Source: Colimorpha sp045640985 (lineage in GTDB: Bacteria; Bacteroidota; Bacteroidia; Bacteroidales; P3). Taken from it: a stretch of DNA of 64,000 nucleotides. The stretch lies in NCBI GenBank assembly GCA_045640985.1, contig JAZUFZ010000033.1, positions 1 to 64,000 of the forward strand, written 5' to 3'. Positions within the stretch are counted from its first letter, which is position 1. Each line of letters opens with the position of its first letter. This document shows, piece by piece, positions 16,332 through 25,761 of this stretch. The notes beneath the pieces are model-generated. The model ran no database searches. It saw nothing but the letters and a program-made list of their open reading frames with translations, and was not told the DNA's origin. The position numbers and the translations under genes are program-made.

Positions 16332-17606
16332 CTATAGATTGGATATGATTTCCTTGGCTTGCTGGAGGGTGATGCGCTCTCCGTTGTGGAAGGCCACCAC
16401 GAAGGCATCGGGGAACCCCATGGCGCGCGTCTGGTTCTGGATAGAGACTGCCTCCCTGACGGTAGATACGGAACCGCGGGTGTAACGATATTTCCCGCCC
16501 TGACGATAGTAGTCGAAATCCGAGATGCCTTTCAGGAGCTTGTGTCCCTGAGGAAGGAGTTCATCGTGGGAGAAGAACTGCACCTTGTAAACCACCTGAT
16601 CCTGAACCACCGGGTCGGGCAGCGGTGCGGGGTCGGGGCGTGAAGTAAGCAGGTCGGGGAACGAAGCGGAATCGGGGGCAGAACTCTGGGACTTCAGGGT
16701 ATCGTGATGCACCGAGGCAGTATCGGGGACAGTATCAGCCTGTGCGGGTGCGGGCTTTTCCTGTGCCGGAGCAGCCGCATTCTTCCCATAGCCGGGAAGA
16801 TTCACCACAGGAATCGAGGGCTTCGGAGTGCCGTCTTCCGCCTGCTTGTAGGCAGCAAAGGCGTTAAAGAGCGAAAGTGCTATCATTGCCTGCCCTTCGT
16901 CAGACATCATGAATTTTTCTTCATCGGGGTTGGAGATGAAGCCGACCTCGGTGAGGACGGCGGGCATGGTGGTCTTGTATATCACGAAGAGTTCCGCCTG
17001 TTTCACGCCGCGGTCGATAGTGTGAAGGTTGAGTTTGTACTGGTTCTGGATATACTGCGCGAAATTGAGACTTTTGGTAAGGTAGGCGTTCTGGAACATG
17101 GCAAACATCACAAAACTCTCGGGTGAGTTGGGGTCAAAGCCCTGATAGTCGGAGTTGTTCCTGTAGCCCTCTTCCAGAAGGATATCGGCGTTCTCAGTCT
17201 TGGCCACCTCAAGGTTAGCCTTGCTCTGGGAGAGACCCATCACAAAGGTCTCCACACCGGTGGGAGCGGTGGTCTTGTGAGAATTGGCATGGATGGAGAT
17301 GAAGAGGTCGGCGTGATTGCGGTTAGCGATATGGGCGCGCTCAGCGAGGGTAACATCCTCATCGGAGGTACGGGTATAGATGATATTCACATCGGGATAG
17401 TTGTCGGCGATGAGCCTGCCGAACTTCCTGGCGATAGCGAGAGTGAGGTCTTTTTCCTTCACGTGTCTGCCTATTGCGCCCGGTTTATCACCCCCATGAC
17501 CGGGGTCAATAACGATTATTTTCACCTTTGAGGGGGGCTTTTTTTGTGAAAATGCGGGTGCCGCAAGTAGCAGCATAGCGAGAATTATGAGATACAACCG
17601 TTTCAT
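16332..17606 (-). CDS. N-acetylmuramoyl-L-alanine amidase (Amidase_3)
   Basis: A 424-residue exported amidase that cuts between MurNAc and the stem peptide of peptidoglycan. The signal peptide (LYLIILAMLLLAAPAFSQKK) is followed by the catalytic domain (about 28-260). Zinc ligands are in IVIDPGHGGDKPGA, LFISIHANSH and a Glu between them; the catalytic Glu is in VLTEVGFISN. A Pro/Ala-rich linker (about 265-335) leads to a SPOR-like C-terminal domain (VVYKVQFFSHDELLP), which in other proteins binds denuded septal glycan. Role: daughter-cell separation. It is divergent from the LptD-like gene and upstream of the ABC ATPase. Confidence 0.92.
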   Translation of the reverse strand: MKRLYLIILAMLLLAAPAFSQKKPPSKVKIIVIDPGHGGDKPGAIGRHVKEKDLTLAIARKFGRLIADNYPDVNIIYTRTSDEDVTLAERAHIANRNHADLFISIHANSHKTTAPTGVETFVMGLSQSKANLEVAKTENADILLEEGYRNNSDYQGFDPNSPESFVMFAMFQNAYLTKSLNFAQYIQNQYKLNLHTIDRGVKQAELFVIYKTTMPAVLTEVGFISNPDEEKFMMSDEGQAMIALSLFNAFAAYKQAEDGTPKPSIPVVNLPGYGKNAAAPAQEKPAPAQADTVPDTASVHHDTLKSQSSAPDSASFPDLLTSRPDPAPLPDPVVQDQVVYKVQFFSHDELLPQGHKLLKGISDFDYYRQGGKYRYTRGSVSTVREAVSIQNQTRAMGFPDAFVVAFHNGERITLQQAKEIISNL

Positions 17607-17651
17607 TGTCAGCGTGATAAATTTTAATTTTATTAATCAAACAAATATTCT

Positions 17652-17659
17652 TATCTTTG
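17652..17659 (+). promoter_or_regulatory. -7 box for the LptD-like gene
   Basis: TATCTTTG followed by C. The expected transcription start near 17666 leaves a leader of only about 25 bases before the TTG start at 17691. Confidence 0.7.
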
Positions 17660-17672
17660 CAAAAATTTATTG

Positions 17673-17680
17673 CAAAAATA
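17673..17680 (-). promoter_or_regulatory. Candidate -7 box for the amidase
   Basis: TATTTTTG followed by C on the minus strand, 67 bases upstream of the amidase ATG. It overlaps the leader of the divergent LptD-like gene. Confidence 0.4.
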
Positions 17681-17690
17681 CAAATAAATT

Positions 17691-20339
17691 TTGAAACAGG
17701 GAAAAATAAACAAATATAAATATCAACAATGGCTGTTAGCAGCCCTTTTCGTGTGGCTGGGAGCGGGTGCTGCGGTTGCCCAGAAGCCCCTCAAAAAGGT
17801 TGCCTCCCCGATGAAAACGGTTGCCGTAGATTCGCTCCGTCATTATATGGACACCCTCAGAGCAGACGAAGCAGGAAGACACGACACACTCCCCATCTCC
17901 CCTGACGCTATCACCGACATCATCCACTATACCGCCAGAGATTCTATCGCCCTGCAACTGGACGACCGACAGGCGTTTCTGTATAATGACGGCAATATAG
18001 AATACCAGCAGATAGTGCTAAAAGCGGACTCGATTGCAGTGAACTTTGAAACCCGGATGATCGTGGCAGACGGCATGACGGACACGAACGGCAAGGTTCA
18101 CGGATACCCCTACTTCAAGCAGGACGGGACAGAATACCAGGCCGAAAAGATCCGGTTCAACTACGACACGAAGCGGGGCCTGATTTCATCGGTCATCACG
18201 CAGGAGGGCGACGGGTTTCTCCACGGTTCCCAGGTAAAGAAGGTGAACGACTCCGTAATGTATCTCAAAAGCGGGCAATATACCACCTGCAACTATGACC
18301 ACCCACATTTCGCCATCAACTTCTCGAAATCGAAACTCATCACAGGCGACAAGATCATCACCGGTCCTGCATACCTCTCCATTGAAGATGTGCCCACCCC
18401 CATCGCACTTCCTTTCGCCTTCTTCCCCCTTTCGCACGACCGCTCTTCGGGCATCATCGTTCCCTCGTACGGATGGATGAACAACAGGGGCTACTATCTC
18501 AGCAACGGTGGCTACTATCTTCCGCTGGGCGACTATATGGACCTCACGCTCCTGGGCGATATCTACACCAATCTCAGCTGGGCCGCAGAAGGAAAACTGC
18601 AATACTACAGAAAGTACAGATACAAAGGCCACTTTGAAGCCCGCTACGGCATCACGAAGGAAGGAATCCGGGGCGACACGAATTCTTTCAGCAAGTTCAG
18701 CGATTACAAGATTGTATGGCGCCACGACCAGGACCCCAAGGCCAACCCCAACAGCCGGTTCAGCGCTGATGTACAGCTCCAGAGCCGCAACTACAGCAAG
18801 AATACCACCAACCGCAACGATTACTTCAACAGCACCACTACCTCCAGTATCAGCTACACGGCCTCGATAGGCAGCATCTTCAACCTCGCCGCTTCAGCAC
18901 GCGAATCCTTCAACGCCCAGACCGGCATCATGGACCTCAAACTCCCCTCCGTCTCCCTGAGTACCCGCACCATATATCCTTTCCGCAGCAGAAACACCAC
19001 AGGAAGTTACAAATGGTACGAGAACATCTCGATGACCTACACCCTCAACGGAGAGAGCAATGTGAGCGACTCGAACCTCTTCAAGCAGAATTTCCTCAAA
19101 AAAATGAACTACGGGGTTCAGCAGAACATACCCCTCTCCAGCAGCATAAAGGTATTCAGATTCTTCAACTGGACCAATTCTGCAAGCTACAGCGAACGGT
19201 GGCACTGGAGTACCATCCAGAAAACCATCAACCCCTCCACCAACGAATTGATGATTGACACTATCCAAGGCTTCAGCGCCAACCACGACGTAAACCTCAG
19301 TTCCTCGCTCAGCACAAGAATCTACGGCATGTTCAATTTCAAATACGGACTGGTGAAGGCCCTGCGCCACGTAATTAATCCCTCCGTATCATTCAACTAC
19401 CATCCCGACATGGGCGTGAACTGCTGGAAAGAATACACCGACACCACAGGCTACACCCACCGCTACTCCATCTATGAACACAGCCTCTATGGCGGACCCG
19501 CTGACGGAAAGTCGGGCAGACTTACCTTCTCCGTAGGAAACAACCTTGAAATCAAGGTCAAGTCCCTCAAAGACACCATCGAAGAGCTCAAGAAAGTCAC
19601 CCTCCTCGAGAACCTCAATCTCGCTATGAGCTATGACCTCGCAAAAGACTCACTGCAATGGTCAGACCTCTCCGTCACAGGACGCACCACCCTCATGAAA
19701 AACCTCGTACTCAACTACAGCGGAAGTTTCTGTCCTTACGTAATTGATACCCTCGGACGAAAATTCAACCAGACCCTTTGGCAGACTGAACACCGCCTCT
19801 TCCGCAAAAGCAACGCTACATGGAGCGCACAGCTCTCGTTCAGCCTCAACAACAACACCTTCAACAAAAACAGAAAACAATCCGACGGTACCGCTCACGC
19901 ACAGACTCTCCCCCCTATAATGCAGACTCCCTATAACCTCGGAACCCAGATAATGACCGGTAGTTTCGTCGATTTCTCTGTCCCCTGGAACCTCTCCGTA
20001 AGCTATTCCCTCAGCCACGTTACTACATATCTCGCCCGCGAGATGGGCTACGATACCAACATCGTCCAAGCCCTCAGCCTCAGCGGAAACATCAGCCTCA
20101 CCCCCAACTGGAAGATTGCAGTTACCACGGGCTACGATTTCGTCAACAAGGGCATGTCCTACACCTCAATCGATATCTACCGCGACCTTCACTGCTGGGA
20201 GATGCGCTTCAACTGGATTCCTTTCGGCTACTACAAAAGCTGGAACTTCATGATCAACATCAAAGCCCCTTCATTGAAAGACGTAAAATACGAAAAAAAG
20301 AAATCCTATATGGACAATCAAGGATACCAATCCTATTAA
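17691..20339 (+). CDS. lptD: LPS-assembly protein LptD-like outer-membrane protein
   Basis: An 882-residue outer-membrane protein. A signal peptide (WLLAALFVWLGAGAAVAQ) precedes an OstA-like N-terminal domain (about 75-200: YNDGNIEYQQIVLKADSIAV, MIVADGMTDTNGKVHGYPYF) and a large barrel with alternating aromatic strands (GYYLSNGGYYLPLGDYMDL). LptD inserts lipopolysaccharide into the outer leaflet. No ATG is available in frame before the signal peptide: TAA is at 17685, so translation must start at TTG 17691 (or ATT 17688). This fits the promoter just upstream. A MerR gene follows after 10 bases. Confidence 0.85.
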   Translation: MKQGKINKYKYQQWLLAALFVWLGAGAAVAQKPLKKVASPMKTVAVDSLRHYMDTLRADEAGRHDTLPISPDAITDIIHYTARDSIALQLDDRQAFLYNDGNIEYQQIVLKADSIAVNFETRMIVADGMTDTNGKVHGYPYFKQDGTEYQAEKIRFNYDTKRGLISSVITQEGDGFLHGSQVKKVNDSVMYLKSGQYTTCNYDHPHFAINFSKSKLITGDKIITGPAYLSIEDVPTPIALPFAFFPLSHDRSSGIIVPSYGWMNNRGYYLSNGGYYLPLGDYMDLTLLGDIYTNLSWAAEGKLQYYRKYRYKGHFEARYGITKEGIRGDTNSFSKFSDYKIVWRHDQDPKANPNSRFSADVQLQSRNYSKNTTNRNDYFNSTTTSSISYTASIGSIFNLAASARESFNAQTGIMDLKLPSVSLSTRTIYPFRSRNTTGSYKWYENISMTYTLNGESNVSDSNLFKQNFLKKMNYGVQQNIPLSSSIKVFRFFNWTNSASYSERWHWSTIQKTINPSTNELMIDTIQGFSANHDVNLSSSLSTRIYGMFNFKYGLVKALRHVINPSVSFNYHPDMGVNCWKEYTDTTGYTHRYSIYEHSLYGGPADGKSGRLTFSVGNNLEIKVKSLKDTIEELKKVTLLENLNLAMSYDLAKDSLQWSDLSVTGRTTLMKNLVLNYSGSFCPYVIDTLGRKFNQTLWQTEHRLFRKSNATWSAQLSFSLNNNTFNKNRKQSDGTAHAQTLPPIMQTPYNLGTQIMTGSFVDFSVPWNLSVSYSLSHVTTYLAREMGYDTNIVQALSLSGNISLTPNWKIAVTTGYDFVNKGMSYTSIDIYRDLHCWEMRFNWIPFGYYKSWNFMINIKAPSLKDVKYEKKKSYMDNQGYQSY

Positions 20340-20349
20340 AATATACACT

Positions 20350-20667
20350 ATGGAAGAAGGCAAACTCTATTATTCAATCAGCGAGGTCAGCAGCATGTTT
20401 GACATCCGACCCTCCGTCCTGCGTTTCTGGGAGACGGAGTTTCCCAGCCTGAAACCCGCCAAGAACCAGCGCGGAGCCCGCATCTACAAGCAGAGCGACA
20501 TTGCTCTCCTTAAACAGATTTACCACCTTACCCGGGAATGCGGACTCACACTCCAGGGCGCAAAGGAGCACATCAAAAACAGCACCCCCGAGGACGACAC
20601 TCAGCAGCTGACCGATACCCTCACCCAGGTCCGCCTGTTTCTCACCAGCCTCAAAGACCAGCTTTGA
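20350..20667 (+). CDS. MerR-family transcriptional regulator
   Basis: A 105-residue protein. The N-terminal winged helix is clear: YYSISEVSSMFDIRPSVLRF, then WETEFPSLKP and RIYKQSDIALLKQIYHL. A short helix (about 80-105) could dimerise. There is no cysteine-rich effector domain, so no metal ligand can be predicted. It begins 10 bases after the LptD-like gene and is probably co-transcribed. Small MerR proteins of this type are widespread in Bacteroidota; the regulon is unknown. Confidence 0.88.
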   Translation: MEEGKLYYSISEVSSMFDIRPSVLRFWETEFPSLKPAKNQRGARIYKQSDIALLKQIYHLTRECGLTLQGAKEHIKNSTPEDDTQQLTDTLTQVRLFLTSLKDQL

Positions 20668-20739
20668 CCCACCTCTCCATGGCAGACATTCCGCACAGTT
20701 CTGCGCTCCGCAAGCGGGTCCTGAATTTCTGATAACTCT

Positions 20740-22728
20740 ATGAAGACCCACCTGCTCATCTTCATTCTTCTGATTGCTGCCACAACTGCATCTGCACAGC
20801 AGCCACCCGACCTTCTGTTCGACGATCTCCTCCAACAGTACGACCTCTCCGAAGATTCCGAGACCTTTACCGAACTCCAGGAGCAGCTCCAGCAGCTCTA
20901 CGAACACCCCATCAACATCAACGATTCCTCACAGCTCCACCAACTCTTCTTCCTCGACAACCTTCTCATCCACCGTCTCCTCGTTTACCAGCAGGAATAC
21001 GGTCCCCTCGCTTCTCTTCAAGAACTCCGCTTTATCAACGGATTCGACAGCACGCTTATAGCCCTGCTCCAGCCTTTCGTCGTGGCAGGACCTCCGTCCC
21101 GCTCCCAACCGCTGAAACTGCACGACATCCTTCACTATGGTACGCATGATATACTCACCGGGGGAGGCCGCACCCTTGAAACCTCCAGGGCCTACCGCAA
21201 CAGCCTCTATGAAGGCGACCCGTTCCGTATTACCTTCCGCTACAATTTCCGCTACCACTCCAGGGTCCAGCTGCAACTCTCCGGGGAGAAGGATCCCGGA
21301 GAAGCTTTCTTCCACGGCTCCAATCCCCAGGGGTTCGACCGGTACAACGGATACCTGCTCCTCAACGACTGTGGTATTCTCCGCAGATTTATAGCAGGCA
21401 GTTACCGTATCAGGATCGGACAGGGACTTACCCTATGGACGGGCGCAAAACCCTATACTTCCTATACCTCCTGGCCTTGCCGTTCCGGACAGGTCATAAA
21501 TCCGGGGTCCGTCTATTCGGAATACAATAACCTCTATGGTGCAGCAGCCACGTTCGCGCTCACCCCGCACATCGACCTTACCGCTTTCGTCTCCTCCTCC
21601 CGGCTGGATTCCCTCGCCTCTCCTACCGGATACCACCGTACAGCATCTGAACTCCGGAAGGAACAGCGGCTGCACGAATTCCTATATGGTGCCAACCTGC
21701 AATACAACACCTCCGCACTTCATCTGGGGGCCACCATCCAATCCAGCCGCTATACCCCACCTGTCGAACGTGCGTCCCTTCCATACAACCAATACGATTT
21801 CCAAGGCAGCCGCAATTTCAACGTCGGAGCAAATGCTACCCTGCTAATCCGGCAGTTGCTTCTCTTTGGTGAGTTTTCCTTATCCGGAAACCGCAGCCCC
21901 GCCGCTATAGCCGGATTTCAGGTTCCGCTCACACAAGACTCAAAATTCAGCCTTTATTACCATAACTATTCCAAGTCTTATCAGAATCCTCATTCCGCTG
22001 CGCTGGGGTACAACACCCGCAACAGCAACGAGAAGGGAATTTCTGCCAATTTTCTTATGGCTCTGCCCTGGAACTTCAAGTGGTATCTCTCTGCCGACCT
22101 TCTGCAGTTCCCCGCCCCAAGATACCGTGCCTACGCACCGTCCCGAGCCGCTGTTTTCAAGACCCAGCTGAGCAATAAGTTTTCGCAGTATGCCACCCTC
22201 CAGATTTCCTACCGCTACAAGGATTATGGCAGGAACGCCACCTCCAATTCTGATGGTTCCTATCTTCTGGAGCAGGTTTCGCGACATTATCTTCAAACCC
22301 TCTTTGAGTACAGGACTGATACTTTCCGCTCGCTTTCCCGCATGGCATACTGCACCTTCAATGTCCCGTCCGAAGTTCCTCAGCGCGGGCTGATTTTCTC
22401 CCAGTCTCTGCAGTACACCTTTACCCGTCTTACCCTTACCTCAAGTCTTACCCTTTTCAGCATCAACGGATACGATGCCCGGATATATGTCCCTGAGAGT
22501 GACCTTCCGTATGAATATTCCTCTGCCATGCTCTATCATGACGGATTCAGAGTTTATGCAGTTCTAAGGTACTCGGTTTCCGACCGGCTTTCGCTCGGTA
22601 TGAAATATAGTCTTACGCGCTATTTTGACCAGACGACCTGCGGGAGCGGTAATGATCTCATTGATGCGCCGCACCGGCAGATGCTCAAATTTCAGGTGCG
22701 CTGGAAGTTCCAGAGTGAGAAGCGGTAA
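20740..22728 (+). CDS. Helix-hairpin-helix protein with outer-membrane barrel region
   Basis: A 662-residue exported protein. The signal peptide is HLLIFILLIAATTASAQQ. Residues about 50-115 form tandem helix-hairpin-helix units (INDSSQLHQLFFLDNLLIHR, LASLQELRFINGFDSTLIAL). The rest (about 130-660) has repeated aromatic-ended strands ending KFQVRWKFQSEKR, as in a barrel. HhH domains usually bind DNA, so a role in DNA handling at the cell surface is possible but unproved. It overlaps the 3' end of convergent rnc by 44 bases. Confidence 0.75.
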   Translation: MKTHLLIFILLIAATTASAQQPPDLLFDDLLQQYDLSEDSETFTELQEQLQQLYEHPININDSSQLHQLFFLDNLLIHRLLVYQQEYGPLASLQELRFINGFDSTLIALLQPFVVAGPPSRSQPLKLHDILHYGTHDILTGGGRTLETSRAYRNSLYEGDPFRITFRYNFRYHSRVQLQLSGEKDPGEAFFHGSNPQGFDRYNGYLLLNDCGILRRFIAGSYRIRIGQGLTLWTGAKPYTSYTSWPCRSGQVINPGSVYSEYNNLYGAAATFALTPHIDLTAFVSSSRLDSLASPTGYHRTASELRKEQRLHEFLYGANLQYNTSALHLGATIQSSRYTPPVERASLPYNQYDFQGSRNFNVGANATLLIRQLLLFGEFSLSGNRSPAAIAGFQVPLTQDSKFSLYYHNYSKSYQNPHSAALGYNTRNSNEKGISANFLMALPWNFKWYLSADLLQFPAPRYRAYAPSRAAVFKTQLSNKFSQYATLQISYRYKDYGRNATSNSDGSYLLEQVSRHYLQTLFEYRTDTFRSLSRMAYCTFNVPSEVPQRGLIFSQSLQYTFTRLTLTSSLTLFSINGYDARIYVPESDLPYEYSSAMLYHDGFRVYAVLRYSVSDRLSLGMKYSLTRYFDQTTCGSGNDLIDAPHRQMLKFQVRWKFQSEKR

Positions 22729-23461
22729 GGATTTTGTAGCTTTTTTCTGAGGCGAGCTGTTCTGCTTCCTTAACGGTATAAGCTATAGCGGTCTCCATCG
22801 GCTGGCCGTCACGCGTCACGCGGCATTCGTATTGTTTACGGTGCTCGTGCCCCTGATAGATAACTTTCACGACCTCGAACCCAATCTGGACGCGGTGTTT
22901 CTGACCCCAGTCCAGAATTTTGCTCTTATAGTTCCAATCGGTATGGGCCAGAGCCTCGATGTCGAGATAGGTGTTGAGTATTTTCTTTACCACAAGCCGG
23001 CGGGTAAACCTATAGCCACGCTCCAGATAGACGGCTCCGATGAGTGCCTCAAGCGCATCTCCCCCCATAGACTTGTATCTGGTGTGATTGGCGTGGTTGT
23101 AGTTGATGAACTGTACCAGTCCGATCTTGTCTGAAAGTTGGTTGAGGGTGGTACGGCTTACAATCCGGGAACGGAGCTGGGTAAGGAACCCTTCTCCCTC
23201 GCAGGGATATTTCCGGTAGAGGTAATCGGCCACTATGGTACTCAGAACCGCATCGCCGAGGTATTCCAGACGTTCGTTGTTCACTTTGTGTCCCTGACGG
23301 TTGATGGTGGTCTTGGAACGATGGATCAGGGCAATCTGATACAAGAGGATATTTCTCGGACGGAAACCTAATACATTGATGAAGAAACTCCTGAGTTCCT
23401 TGTTCTCTTTCCTATAGATCTTCCACCACACTATTCTGAAAACTTCCGGAATGCGAGACAT
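22685..23461 (-). CDS. rnc: Ribonuclease III
   Basis: A 258-residue double-strand-specific endonuclease that processes rRNA precursors and structured RNAs. The catalytic signature NNERLEYLGDAVLSTIVADY carries the metal-binding Glu and Asp, and GDALEALIGAVYLERGY holds the second acidic pair. The C-terminal 70 residues are a dsRNA-binding domain, ending with AYTVKEAEQLASEKSYKIL. The start overlaps the fabF coding end by 31 bases; the acpP-fabF-rnc order is common in bacteria. It would also be the obvious enzyme to cut the long palindromic RNAs predicted in this window. Confidence 0.95.
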   Translation of the reverse strand: MSRIPEVFRIVWWKIYRKENKELRSFFINVLGFRPRNILLYQIALIHRSKTTINRQGHKVNNERLEYLGDAVLSTIVADYLYRKYPCEGEGFLTQLRSRIVSRTTLNQLSDKIGLVQFINYNHANHTRYKSMGGDALEALIGAVYLERGYRFTRRLVVKKILNTYLDIEALAHTDWNYKSKILDWGQKHRVQIGFEVVKVIYQGHEHRKQYECRVTRDGQPMETAIAYTVKEAEQLASEKSYKILTASHSGTSSAPEI

Positions 23462-24696
23462 ACGTTATGACCCCCAAACCCGAAAGCGTTGCTCAGGGCG
23501 AATTTCACCTCCCGGCGAACGGCCTTGTTGAAGGTGAAGTCGAGCGGTTCTATGTCGGGGTCATCGTTGAAATGGTTGATAGTTGGAGGTATGATTCCTT
23601 CGAGTATGGTCTTCACGGTTGCTACGGCTTCTACGGCTCCTGCGGCTCCCAGCATGTGTCCGGTCATCGATTTGGTAGAATCGAGAGATATTTTTCCTGC
23701 CAGTTCTCCGAAGAGGGCTTTAACGGCTCTCGGTTCCGAGATGTCGCCTATCTGTGTGGAGGTTCCGTGGGTGTTGATATAATCCACGTCCTTGAGTGCC
23801 ATGCGGGACTCCTCTATGGCGAGTCTCATAGCAGTAGCGGCACCCTTTCCTTCAGGATGGGATGCCGTAATATGGTATGCGTCAGCCGAAAGCCCTACGC
23901 CTGTCAGTTCGGCATAGATGCGGGCTCCACGGCGTCTGGCGTGTTCCAGTTCTTCCAGTATCAGCGCTCCGGCACCTTCGCCCAGCACGAAACCGTCTCG
24001 GTCCCGGTCGAAAGGTCTTGAAGCGGTCTGCGGGTCATCGTTGCGGGTAGAAAGCGCCTGCATAGACCCGAAGCCTCCTATTCCCACATCCGTTATGGCT
24101 GCCTCGGAACCTCCGGTAACCACTATATCGGCTTTACCCAGCCTTATGAGGTCAAACGCGTTGGAGATAGCCACTGCGGAAGAGGCGCACGCAGCTACAG
24201 CACCGAAGTTGGGGCCTTTGAATCCGTGCTTTATAGAGATATGTCCCGCGCAGATGTCTCCGATAAGTTTCGTACAGAAGAAGGGACTGAACCGGGGATT
24301 CATTCCACCCTCGAAGTAGTCCTTGCATTCGTTCTGGAACGAGCCGAGTCCTCCCACTCCCGAGGCCCATACTACGCCTACGCGCTCTTTGTCTATCTGC
24401 CCGTCCGGAGCATCGTGGTCCTCAATACCGGCATCCACTATAGCCTCTTCCGAGGCGACCAGACCGAACTGGCTGAAGGCATCCAGCTTGCGGGCCTCCT
24501 TACGGTCGAAATGATCCAGTGGATTAAAATCCTTCACTTCGGAAGCAATCCTGCATTTGAACCGGCTTGCATCGAAATGGGTTATCATTCCTACGCCGCA
24601 TCGTCCCTCAATCAGACCATTCCAGAAATGCTCCACATCGTTTCCTATGGGAGTGATGGCACCAAGGCCGGTAACAACAACTCGTTTCAATTCCAT
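23431..24696 (-). CDS. fabF: 3-oxoacyl-[acyl-carrier-protein] synthase II
   Basis: A 421-residue condensing enzyme of type II fatty-acid synthesis. It extends acyl-ACP by two carbons using malonyl-ACP. It starts MELKRVVVTGLGAITPIGND. The nucleophile is the Cys in AVAACASSAVAIS, and the His pair is in NTHGTSTQIGD and KSMTGHMLGAAGA. Length and motif order are standard. It lies 306 bases after acpP and is separated from it by a terminator, so it may have its own promoter, though I found no convincing -7 box. Its end overlaps rnc. Confidence 0.96.
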   Translation of the reverse strand: MELKRVVVTGLGAITPIGNDVEHFWNGLIEGRCGVGMITHFDASRFKCRIASEVKDFNPLDHFDRKEARKLDAFSQFGLVASEEAIVDAGIEDHDAPDGQIDKERVGVVWASGVGGLGSFQNECKDYFEGGMNPRFSPFFCTKLIGDICAGHISIKHGFKGPNFGAVAACASSAVAISNAFDLIRLGKADIVVTGGSEAAITDVGIGGFGSMQALSTRNDDPQTASRPFDRDRDGFVLGEGAGALILEELEHARRRGARIYAELTGVGLSADAYHITASHPEGKGAATAMRLAIEESRMALKDVDYINTHGTSTQIGDISEPRAVKALFGELAGKISLDSTKSMTGHMLGAAGAVEAVATVKTILEGIIPPTINHFNDDPDIEPLDFTFNKAVRREVKFALSNAFGFGGHNVCLAFRKFSE

Positions 24697-24952
24697 TTAT
24701 TACTTATACAATAAAATATCCTGCACGAATGTCAGGGATTCTGGTATTTTGAGATTCCGCGTCGCGCCTGATGGTAGATTCTCCAACCTGAAGCGGATGT
24801 TTCCGTATGCAGCGTATGAACCAAAAGGGATGCTCACCTTGATGGGTTATTTATGTGAAGGCAGCCGGTCAGCACACTGGGCTGAAACCGGGCCCGAAGC
24901 CAGTCCCGAAAGCGGGAAATCCTGCAACGCAGAGACACGCTCTGTCTGCCTG

Positions 24953-24990
24953 AAAAAAAACACATCCGCCCCGGTTCAAGAGGCGGATGT
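24953..24990 (-). terminator. Terminator after acpP
   Basis: ACATCCGCC and GGCGGATGT form a 9-bp stem with an 11-base loop, followed on the minus strand by GTTTTTTTT. The rest of the acpP-fabF gap (24697-24952) holds only a small CCCGAAAGCGGG-type inverted repeat and no gene that I can support. Confidence 0.85.
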
Positions 24991-25002
24991 ATCAGTTTTT
25001 CA

Positions 25003-25245
25003 TTATTTCTTGGCGTTTTCGATGAAAGCGATAGCGTCACCTACGGTGATGATCTTTTCAGCTTCCTCTTCGGGAATAGATATATCGAATTCTTTTTCGA
25101 GGTCCATAATCAATTCCACGGTGTCCAAAGAATCAGCACCGAGATCAGCGGTGAAGCTTGCTTCCGGGGTCACACCCTTTTCATCAACACCAAGTTTTTC
25201 AACAATGATTTCCTTTACTTTTTGTGCAATTTCTAATTCAGACAT
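25003..25245 (-). CDS. acpP: Acyl carrier protein
   Basis: An 80-residue acidic four-helix protein that carries growing acyl chains on a phosphopantetheine arm. The attachment serine is in DLGADSLDTVELIMDLEKEF. The next helices (FDISIPEEEAEKIITVGDAI) are typical. It is followed by a strong terminator, so abundant short transcripts are likely, with fabF and rnc beyond it by readthrough or another promoter. Confidence 0.97.
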   Translation of the reverse strand: MSELEIAQKVKEIIVEKLGVDEKGVTPEASFTADLGADSLDTVELIMDLEKEFDISIPEEEAEKIITVGDAIAFIENAKK

Positions 25246-25274
25246 ATTTCCTATTTTTTTGAAAAATTATTTTG

Positions 25275-25282
25275 CAAAGAAA
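25275..25282 (-). promoter_or_regulatory. -7 box for acpP
   Basis: TTTCTTTG followed by C on the minus strand, one mismatch to TAnnTTTG, 30 bases before the acpP ATG. The stretch 25283-25540 beyond it is A-rich and without a supported gene. Confidence 0.5.
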
Positions 25283-25540
25283 CGAAAAATATTCCAATTA
25301 AAAGCCATTTTTCTATCAACACTACTATGTTGAAAACCCCAAGGAATTGAGATACAACGCAGTAAAAGCACAAAAAAAATTAAAATTTTTAACCTTTCCC
25401 CGATTTCTCATCTGCAAAATCCGCCCCGAAACCCTCGTTTTCCCCAAAAATCGGCCTCCGGACATGCTCCGTTTTTTTCTCATTCGTGGAACAGATCAGA
25501 CTACCGACATAAATCTGACCAGCCAAGAACCGACCGCCGG

Positions 25541-25640
25541 GAGGTCATGAGCATAAGCGAATATCCGCTAAAAGAGGTCATGGGCATAAGCGAATATCCG
25601 CTGAAAAAGGTCATGAGCATAAGCGAATATCCGCCTGAAA
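25541..25640 (+). repeat. Three tandem ~33-base repeats (GAGGTCATGAGCA family)
   Basis: Units start at 25541, 25574 and 25607. Each reads RRGGTCATGRGCATAAGC, then GAATATCCGC and a short A-rich tail. Units differ by only a few bases. Related longer units occur at 35231-35322 and 43050-43082. Just downstream at about 25652-25690 is a TTTAACC...GGTCAAAGACC segment also related to the 43.1-kb island. Confidence 0.85.
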
Positions 25641-25761
25641 AGAGGATATATGCAAAAGCCCTGAATTTAACCCCGTAGGTCAAAGACCACTCTTGAAAAG
25701 CGGAGACCCACGGGGGACTCCGCGTCACGCAGCCCCAACTTCCGCGCGCAGGCTCGCGTTT

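Noticed and set aside
24697..24952. Small RNA or gene between acpP and fabF
   Set aside because: Only a short CCCGAAAGCGGG inverted repeat is visible, with no promoter box; not enough to call.
25347..25550. 67-codon ORF downstream of the acpP promoter region
   Set aside because: It lies in A-rich intergenic sequence, lacks a start signal and ends inside the tandem repeats.
25541..25640. CRISPR array
   Set aside because: The three near-identical units are directly adjacent with no unique spacers, and no cas genes are nearby.
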